Assembly (NCBI GenBank): GCA_018894445.1
Contig: JAHIPJ010000106.1
Span: forward strand, 1 to 18,963
Direction of reading: 5' to 3'
DNA length: 18,963 bases
Origin: Actinomycetota bacterium
Lineage (GTDB): Bacteria > Actinomycetota > Humimicrobiia > Humimicrobiales > Humimicrobiaceae
Each line of letters begins with the position of its first letter. Within the stretch, counting starts at the first letter, position 1. Below the pieces are notes generated by a model that had not been told where the DNA came from, did no database searches, and worked only from the letters and a program-made list of their open reading frames with translations. Shown here one piece after another: positions 13,736 through 18,963 of the stretch. A program made the translations under genes and the position numbers.

Positions 13736-15481
13736 ATTTTAAGACTATATTTAGCACAAATAAATCCCACTGTCGGTGATCTTAAAGGAAACTACAATAT
13801 TATTGCTTCTCATATCGAAGAAGCAAAGAAAAATGATGTGGATATAGTGGTATTTCCGGAGCTTTCTATTACCGGATACCCACCGGAGGATCTGCTGCTT
13901 AAAAATGCTTTTATTGATGAAAATATCGGTTATTTAAATAAGCTTAAAAAAAAAGTAACAAACATTATTGCCATTGTCGGTTTTGTCAATAAAGAACACA
14001 ATCAAATATATAACTCAGCAGCAGTGATTTATAATAATCAGATTAAATCCATATACAATAAGCAATTTCTTCCAAACTACTCAGTTTTTGATGAAGAAAG
14101 GTATTTTAAAAAAGGCAGTGTAAATTATATTTATAAAATAGCTGGAATACTTATTGGAATTAATATATGTGAAGACATATATTACTCTTCCGGACCAACA
14201 AAAATTCAATCTGTTATAGGCGGCGCAGAACTCATAATAAATATATCTGCATCTCCTTACCATACTGAAAAAATTAAAGAAAGGGAAAAAATTTTATTTA
14301 CCAGAGCTGTAGAAAACCGTGTAAATATTGCTTATGTAAATTTGGTAGGAGGACAGGATGAACTTGTATTTGATGGCAATAGTTTAATTATAAATGAAAA
14401 GGGTGACATTTTAAGACACGCAAAACCATTTAAAGAAGATGCGTTAATATATGACCTTGATACCGTGGGAGTAACATCAGCAAGACTAAAAGATACCAAA
14501 TTTGAAAATCAAAAAACTAAAATGAAAAAGGATTACAGTCCCCTGCCTGTCATTGATTTAAAATACCATCAAAAAAAAGGCGGGAGAAATATACAGGATA
14601 AAATCGCCGGTAAATACAACCGGTATGTTAGCTGCATTGAGGATGAAATACTCCAGGCCCTAATTTTAGGGACCATGGATTATATTAAGAAAAATAGGTT
14701 TGAAAAAGTGGTTATCGCACTGAGTGGCGGTATTGATTCGGCTCTAACTGCAGTAATTGCCGTTTTCGCTCTCGAAAAAGAAAATGTCAGCGGAATTCTA
14801 ATGCCCTCCATCTACTCTTCCAGGGAAAGTATAAACGATGCTAAAGAATTGTCCGATAATCTTGGTATTGGATATACCACTATCCCAATTTCAGATATTT
14901 ACAACAGCTACCTTAAAAATTTAAAATCTATATTCAGGAGCTATAAAATTAATACCACCAGAGAAAATATTCAGGCACGGATAAGGGGAAATATTGTGAT
15001 GGCTGCAGCTAATGAAAACAACTGGCTGGTACTGTCCACAGGCAATAAAAGTGAAATAAGCGTTGGATACTGTACTCTCTATGGTGACATGGTAGGAGGA
15101 TTTTCGCCAATTAAAGATGTATACAAAACAATGGTTTACAGAATCTGTAAGTTTATTAACAAAAAATACCCGGATATAATTCCAAGAAACACTCTTACAA
15201 AAGCTCCTTCCGCGGAGCTTAAGCCAAATCAAAAAGATGAAGACAGGCTACCCCCATACAAAATCCTTGACCCCATACTTAAAGCATATATAGAGGATGA
15301 TCTGGATTACCATTCTATTGTAAAAAAAGGATTTGAAGGTAAAACAGTAAGAGAAGTAATTAATATGGTTGATTTTAATGAATATAAAAGAAGACAGAGT
15401 TCTCCCGGTATTAAGATTACCCCCAGAGCTTTTGGCAAGGATAGAAGATATCCAATTACTAATAAGTTTAAGCTGAGCTAA
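13736..15481 (+). CDS. nadE: Glutamine-dependent NAD+ synthetase
   Basis: About 581 residues if read from ATT at 13736. The first canonical in-frame start is GTG at 13838, but 34 upstream codons read LRLYLAQINPTVGDLKGNYN and onward, the conserved N-terminus of the glutaminase (nitrilase-like) domain, so translation must begin earlier. An in-frame stop at 13703 limits the start. Glutaminase triad: Glu42 (FPEL), Lys109 (YNKQFLPN) and Cys145 (GINICEDI). Synthetase domain: P-loop SGGIDS (330-335), STGNKSE, YGDMVGG and KAPSAELKPNQKDEDRLPPY. It amidates nicotinic acid adenine dinucleotide with ATP, using ammonia channelled from glutamine. Two TATAAT boxes at 13664 and 13676 lie upstream without good -35 elements; read-through from the desulfurase gene is equally possible. 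Confidence 0.93.
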   Translation: MLRLYLAQINPTVGDLKGNYNIIASHIEEAKKNDVDIVVFPELSITGYPPEDLLLKNAFIDENIGYLNKLKKKVTNIIAIVGFVNKEHNQIYNSAAVIYNNQIKSIYNKQFLPNYSVFDEERYFKKGSVNYIYKIAGILIGINICEDIYYSSGPTKIQSVIGGAELIINISASPYHTEKIKEREKILFTRAVENRVNIAYVNLVGGQDELVFDGNSLIINEKGDILRHAKPFKEDALIYDLDTVGVTSARLKDTKFENQKTKMKKDYSPLPVIDLKYHQKKGGRNIQDKIAGKYNRYVSCIEDEILQALILGTMDYIKKNRFEKVVIALSGGIDSALTAVIAVFALEKENVSGILMPSIYSSRESINDAKELSDNLGIGYTTIPISDIYNSYLKNLKSIFRSYKINTTRENIQARIRGNIVMAAANENNWLVLSTGNKSEISVGYCTLYGDMVGGFSPIKDVYKTMVYRICKFINKKYPDIIPRNTLTKAPSAELKPNQKDEDRLPPYKILDPILKAYIEDDLDYHSIVKKGFEGKTVREVINMVDFNEYKRRQSSPGIKITPRAFGKDRRYPITNKFKLS

Positions 15482-15693
15482 AAATTTATTTACCTGCCTT
15501 TATAGTCACTTTTCTTATGGTCATATATTCCATTATTCTATTATAACTAGAACAAATGACTACTCTGACTATATTAGATTGATAAAATAAAACTTCTATA
15601 AAAACAAAATTATTTTTATAATTAACAAAAATTTGAGATAATAAAAAATAAATAGAAAAGTATTTTTTAAGATTATATTGAAGGATAAAAATA

Positions 15694-16023
15694 ATGAGGG
15701 CAAAAATAAAAAAGTTTGACCCAATTATAAAACAAATAGCAGATGCTTTGAAGAAAGAATTAAAAGATCAAATAAAGGGCGTCATACTATTTGGTTCAAG
15801 GGCACGAGGAGATTTTCAACCTGAGTCAGATTATGATATTTTGGTCTTGGTTACTAAGAAAACAAAAGAACTTAGAGACAAAATTGATGAAATTGTTTGG
15901 GAAATTAGCTGGGAGCATAATGTAGTCATTCCTGTCTTTACCTATGAAAAGTCCCGCTTTGAAAATGATAAATTTGAACCCCTCTTCATGAATATCCAGA
16001 AAGAGGGGGTTTTAATCCAATGA
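15694..16023 (+). CDS. MNT-type nucleotidyltransferase (antitoxin-like)
   Basis: 109 residues. The minimal nucleotidyltransferase signature is clear: LFGSRARGDFQPESDYDILV at 32-51, with Gly34-Ser35 and metal-binding Asp46 and Asp48. No obvious third acidic residue follows (the strand reads NVVIPVFTY), which is frequent in this subfamily. AAGGA lies 8 bases before the ATG. It overlaps the HEPN gene by 4 bp. In characterised MntA-HepT pairs the MNT partner transfers AMP from ATP to a tyrosine on the HEPN toxin and silences it. The 212-bp region upstream of this gene shows no gene, hairpin terminator or strong promoter. Confidence 0.9.
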   Translation: MRAKIKKFDPIIKQIADALKKELKDQIKGVILFGSRARGDFQPESDYDILVLVTKKTKELRDKIDEIVWEISWEHNVVIPVFTYEKSRFENDKFEPLFMNIQKEGVLIQ

Positions 16024-16442
16024 AAAAAGATACAGAACTTACCAGAAAGCTAAATATTATCATAACCAAGGCAAAAGATACTTTAATAATCGCTAAGCAG
16101 CTCTATGAACAAAATTACTATAATGACTCTGTTTCAAGGGCATATTATGCAGTCTTCCATTCTCTTCAGGCAATTCTTTTAACTCTTGGTTTAAGTTTCT
16201 CAAAACACTCAGGAGTTATTGGAGCATTTAACAAGGAATTTATTCACAAAGATATATTTCCTAAAGACTTTCATAAAATGACTGACCTTCTTTTCAGGGA
16301 CAGGCAGATTGGAGATTATGGATATGAGGAAAATCTAAGTTCCGATGATGCAAAACAAGATATTGCTAATGCAGAAAATATTATTGAAGCCATTGAAAAA
16401 TATTTAATCAAGGAAGGTTTTTTAAAAAATAGTAGTAAATAA
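16020..16442 (+). CDS. HEPN-domain protein (toxin-like partner of MNT)
   Basis: 140 residues, nearly all helical. SVSRAYYAVFHSLQAILL (38-55) is the typical core of the PF05168-type HEPN domain; Arg40 and His47 are spaced as an R-x6-H motif, and the second conserved stretch LFRDRQIGDYGY (91-102) resembles the R..ADY motif of the family. HEPN proteins next to MNT proteins are usually RNases. The ATGA overlap with the upstream gene implies coupled translation and fixed stoichiometry. The order here is antitoxin first. Activity as a toxin is inferred from pairing, not shown. Confidence 0.85.
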   Translation: MKKDTELTRKLNIIITKAKDTLIIAKQLYEQNYYNDSVSRAYYAVFHSLQAILLTLGLSFSKHSGVIGAFNKEFIHKDIFPKDFHKMTDLLFRDRQIGDYGYEENLSSDDAKQDIANAENIIEAIEKYLIKEGFLKNSSK

Positions 16443-16514
16443 ACTTTCTATACTTCTGGCATCCGGATAATGAAGTAAATTAATATATTTTTTAAAACTC
16501 TTTGTTAAAATCCT

Positions 16515-17504
16515 TCAGAAAGAAGCACCTCTCCTTAGTTCTTCAGCTTTTTCCTCCGGAAGCGTGTCATTTATAAAAGTTCCTGCTCCCAGTTCACAAC
16601 CTGCTAAAAACTTAAGTTTGTCTTTGGTTCTATATGGGGGGTAGAATTCAAAGTGAAAATGATAGTAAGGGTGATCTTTACCATCCGTTGGGTTTTGATG
16701 GATTATCATAACATATGGCATCCTAAAACTAAAAAGACAATTATATCTTGTAATTAGCTCCTTTAAGATTTTGGCTAAAGATTTTATTTCAATATCCTTT
16801 AGTTTATCTATAGAACCAATATGCCTTATAGGATAGATATGCACTTCATATGGCCACCTCGCATAAAAAGGAATAAATGCGACAAAATCTTTATTTTCAA
16901 TAACAATTCTTTCTTTATCTTCCAATTCTTTTTTTATAATTTCACAATGCAAACATTTTTTATTTTTTCTATAAAAATTTTGAGATGACTTTAGCTCTGC
17001 AAGAGCAACCGGAGGAATGTAAGGAAAGGCATATATCTGACCATGAGGATGAGAAAGAGTAACACCTATTTCTTTACCCTTATTTTCAAAAATTAGAATA
17101 TATTTAATAAAACTTTTCTTACCTAATTCAAAGTACCTATCCTGCCAGACTTTTATTAAATTACCAATTTTCCCTACCGGCATATCTTCTAAAAATAAAT
17201 CATGGTTTGAAGTGTAACAAACAACCTCACAAATCCCTTTAGACTTCTTTTTGGAAAAGGAAAAAAAATCTTCCTTATTTGCCTCACCCACATCTAATTT
17301 ATCAGGATTTCTACTAAAAATGGGAAATTTATTTTCAAAAACCACAATATCGTAATCACTTGTCGGAATCTCTGTTATTATTTTGCTATTTTTCGTTGGA
17401 CAAAGAGGACAATAATTTTTTGGTGGCAAAAAAGTCCTATTCTGCCTTTTAGTTGCAATAGCTACTAATTGATTTTTAACTGGGTCATACCGTAGTTCGA
17501 GTAT
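16515..17504 (-). CDS. galT: Galactose-1-phosphate uridylyltransferase, apparent ATA start
   Basis: 329 residues from ATA at 17504. The first canonical start (TTG, 17429) would remove ELRYDPVKNQLVAIATKR, which matches the GalT N-terminus (ELRYDP..G.WV.IAT.R). A TAA is two codons before the ATA, and GGAGG lies 6 bases before it, so the start is closely bounded. Motifs: CPLC (Cys32, Cys35; zinc site), active-site HPHGQ (152-156, nucleophile His154), CLHC, HFHFEFYPP, and the C-terminal FLAGCELGAGTFINDTLPEE. It exchanges UMP between UDP-glucose and galactose-1-phosphate in the Leloir pathway. It is in the same operon as galK. The histidine count near the C-terminus suggests the second metal site is kept. 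Confidence 0.94.
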   Translation of the reverse strand: MLELRYDPVKNQLVAIATKRQNRTFLPPKNYCPLCPTKNSKIITEIPTSDYDIVVFENKFPIFSRNPDKLDVGEANKEDFFSFSKKKSKGICEVVCYTSNHDLFLEDMPVGKIGNLIKVWQDRYFELGKKSFIKYILIFENKGKEIGVTLSHPHGQIYAFPYIPPVALAELKSSQNFYRKNKKCLHCEIIKKELEDKERIVIENKDFVAFIPFYARWPYEVHIYPIRHIGSIDKLKDIEIKSLAKILKELITRYNCLFSFRMPYVMIIHQNPTDGKDHPYYHFHFEFYPPYRTKDKLKFLAGCELGAGTFINDTLPEEKAEELRRGASF

Positions 17505-17510
17505 TTTTTA

Positions 17511-17515
17511 CCTCC
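17511..17515 (-). promoter_or_regulatory. Shine-Dalgarno deciding the galT start
   Basis: A perfect GGAGG on the minus strand, 6 bases from the ATA codon at 17504-17502. There is no other in-frame initiation codon between it and the TTG 25 codons downstream. Confidence 0.75.
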
Positions 17516-17542
17516 AATATTTTATCCAATGTTTTTATCTTT

Positions 17543-17737
17543 TTAAAAATCATAATATATCAAATACCTGCCGTCATTTTTTATTATTATTCTCTTCTTC
17601 AAGTTCAAATCTTCTTCGCATTCTCTGCTCACCAAAGATTTATTTTTACCAGACGGCTTATTTCTTCTGTTGCTGGTACTGCTGCTTCCGGCCTTTCCTC
17701 TTCCTTTTTTAGTTAATTCTACTTTTTCTTTTTTCAT
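17543..17737 (-). CDS. Small basic protein of unknown function within the gal operon
   Basis: 64 residues from the ATG at 17737; a longer frame to 17791 would overlap galK. It is rich in Lys, Arg, Ser and Gly, with a disordered middle (GRGKAGSSSTSNRRNKPSGK) and a C-terminus IIIKNDGRYLIYYDF that looks like a short beta-hairpin. I recall short bacterial proteins ending in DGR.LIYY.F, but no function is known to me. AGGA overlapping the galK stop is 12 bases upstream. It lies 14 bp after galK and 38 bp before galT on the same strand, so it should be co-transcribed with them. Confidence 0.6.
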   Translation of the reverse strand: MKKEKVELTKKGRGKAGSSSTSNRRNKPSGKNKSLVSRECEEDLNLKKRIIIKNDGRYLIYYDF

Positions 17738-17751
17738 TCTTTGATATATTC

Positions 17752-18963
17752 CTAAAATTTCACTCTTCTTGTTCCATCTGAAAACAAACATTCTATAAAG
17801 TCAGGAGAAACACTGAATTTTTTTAAAAACTTACCACCTATTATATCGGTAATACTATCAATTTTGCTTTTCTTAATAATACTAATAACACTTCCTCCAA
17901 AACCTGCTCCCATTAATCTCCCGCCATAAACCTCTTTAATTTTACTCATTTCATCAACTATATAATTAAGTTTTTCAGTTGATACTTCATAGTCGTATCT
18001 CAGACTGTTATGTGATTCAAATAATACCTGACCTAATTTTTCAATGTCTCCTTTGAGCAGATATTCTTTTGATAATAAAACTCTATTATTTTCTGTTACA
18101 ACATGCTTTACTCTCCTGAAGAGTTTTTCAGATATCTTATCTTCCAGTTCATCTAGCGAGTCTAAACCAATATCTGATAAGGATTTAATATTTTTATTTT
18201 TTACTATTTTAGATATCAGCTGAACCGCATCATTACATTCCTGCCTTCTTTTATTATATTCAGTATTTGCCAGATTTCTTTCCTCTTTAGAATCAACAAT
18301 TAAGATCAAATTATCCTCAAGATCAAAAGGAATATATTCATAAGACAGGTCTTTAAAATTTAGATAAATTACATTATTTTCCTTACCATAAGCAACAGAA
18401 AACTGATCCATAAATCCGCAGTTTACCCCCACAAAATTATTTTCAGCACTATTACAAAGTTTCACTGTGTCTATTTTATCGATTTTTAAATTGAAAAGTC
18501 CTTCAACAAACTCTGCAACTCCGACCTCAAGAGAAGCTGAAGAGCTAATACCAGCACCAATAGGCAGGTTGCTGTCCACAACTATACTAAATCCGCCAAT
18601 TTTATGACCGTGCTGAATATATTCTTTTAAAACTCCCTTTATATAATTTATCCAGCTTGTGGTTTTATCAAATGTAATGTCTTCCAATGAAAATTTATTG
18701 GAATCATTTAAGTATCTGGAAAAAACTTCTACATAATCTGTTTTATTTTCATACCCTGCTATAAATATATATTTATTTATAGCAGCATTTATAGAAAGCC
18801 CCAAATTATAATCTGTATGCTCACCAATTATATTTACTCTCCCTGGAGATGAAATATTTATAAGATTTTCTTTTTTAAAAGCATTTTCTCTTTCTTTATT
18901 GCCTTTTATAAATTTTTCAAATAATAAATCTTGTAACCTCTTGAAAAAAATATTAGTTTCTGA
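17752..18963 (-). CDS. galK: Galactokinase, start beyond the right window edge
   Basis: The frame is open to the last base of the window, giving 403 codons. Galactokinases are about 380-430 residues, so only a few N-terminal residues are likely missing. The galactokinase signature SSPGRVNIIGEHTDYN (about 18852-18805) lies before the first in-window canonical start (TTG, 18804), which is therefore not the real one. Other GHMP-kinase motifs are PIGAGISSSASLE (ATP-binding loop), NCGFMDQFSVAYG with the catalytic Asp, and LMGAGFGGSVISI, where the usual Cys after GFGG is Ser. It phosphorylates galactose at C1 with ATP. First visible gene of the galK-small protein-galT set. Confidence 0.95.
   Translation of the reverse strand, partial: SETNIFFKRLQDLLFEKFIKGNKERENAFKKENLINISSPGRVNIIGEHTDYNLGLSINAAINKYIFIAGYENKTDYVEVFSRYLNDSNKFSLEDITFDKTTSWINYIKGVLKEYIQHGHKIGGFSIVVDSNLPIGAGISSSASLEVGVAEFVEGLFNLKIDKIDTVKLCNSAENNFVGVNCGFMDQFSVAYGKENNVIYLNFKDLSYEYIPFDLEDNLILIVDSKEERNLANTEYNKRRQECNDAVQLISKIVKNKNIKSLSDIGLDSLDELEDKISEKLFRRVKHVVTENNRVLLSKEYLLKGDIEKLGQVLFESHNSLRYDYEVSTEKLNYIVDEMSKIKEVYGGRLMGAGFGGSVISIIKKSKIDSITDIIGGKFLKKFSVSPDFIECLFSDGTRRVKF

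Noticed and set aside
14921..15232. 103-codon minus-strand frame opposite nadE
   Set aside because: Antisense shadow of the conserved synthetase domain.
15482..15693. Possible RNA gene or terminator between nadE and the MNT gene
   Set aside because: No G+C-rich hairpin followed by T residues and no structured-RNA signature was seen; the region is simply AT-rich.

Overview
The window is strongly AT-rich (about 30% G+C by eye, not computed) and densely packed with bacterial genes. The content suggests an anaerobic, uncultured bacterium: a complex I-like operon with Fe-S proteins but no NADH-oxidising module, plus LarC, a cysteine desulfurase and Leloir-pathway genes. An Atribacterota (OP9/JS1)-like or similar candidate-phylum lineage is only a guess; nothing here fixes the taxonomy. 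No rRNA, tRNA or CRISPR array was seen.

Layout. (1) 1-246: a non-coding element bounded by perfect 37-bp inverted repeats (MITE-like, or a contig-end artefact). (2) 7167-270, minus strand: an operon in the order nuoA-B-CD-H-I-J-K-N, closed by a DUF1287 lipid-anchored or membrane-anchored hydrolase-like gene. The order is that of an 11-subunit complex I, but only one antiporter-like subunit is present and there is no NuoE/F/G. (3) 7168-7423: a divergent intergenic region with two 58-bp direct repeats that may be duplicated promoters. (4) 7424-10343: an AI-2E family permease (plus strand), converging on and overlapping a PHP phosphoesterase-larC pair (minus strand). (5) 10519-12213: a DUF2085 membrane protein and a convergent PAS-GGDEF diguanylate cyclase. 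(6) 12471-15481: cysteine desulfurase and glutamine-dependent NAD+ synthetase, same strand. (7) 15694-16442: an MNT nucleotidyltransferase/HEPN pair with the architecture of a toxin-antitoxin module. (8) 18963-16515, minus strand: galK (start outside the window), a 64-residue basic small protein, and galT.

The most striking feature is the complex I-like operon. The Fe-S ligands of NuoB (four Cys) and NuoI (eight Cys) are intact. By eye, however, nearly every residue that defines quinone binding (NuoD His38/Tyr87/Asp139, Thermus numbering) and proton translocation (NuoK Glu36/Glu72; NuoN Glu133/Lys217/Lys247/Lys395; the acidic loop of NuoH; NuoA acids and its YECG motif) has been replaced, while all eight frames remain open and full length. 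This looks like a functional but re-purposed member of the complex I superfamily, with unknown electron acceptor and unknown or absent ion coupling.

A second unusual point is translation initiation. galT appears to start at ATA, six bases after a perfect GGAGG. nadE has no ATG/GTG/TTG in frame upstream of its conserved N-terminus and may start at ATT or GTA. The AI-2E permease looks leaderless.
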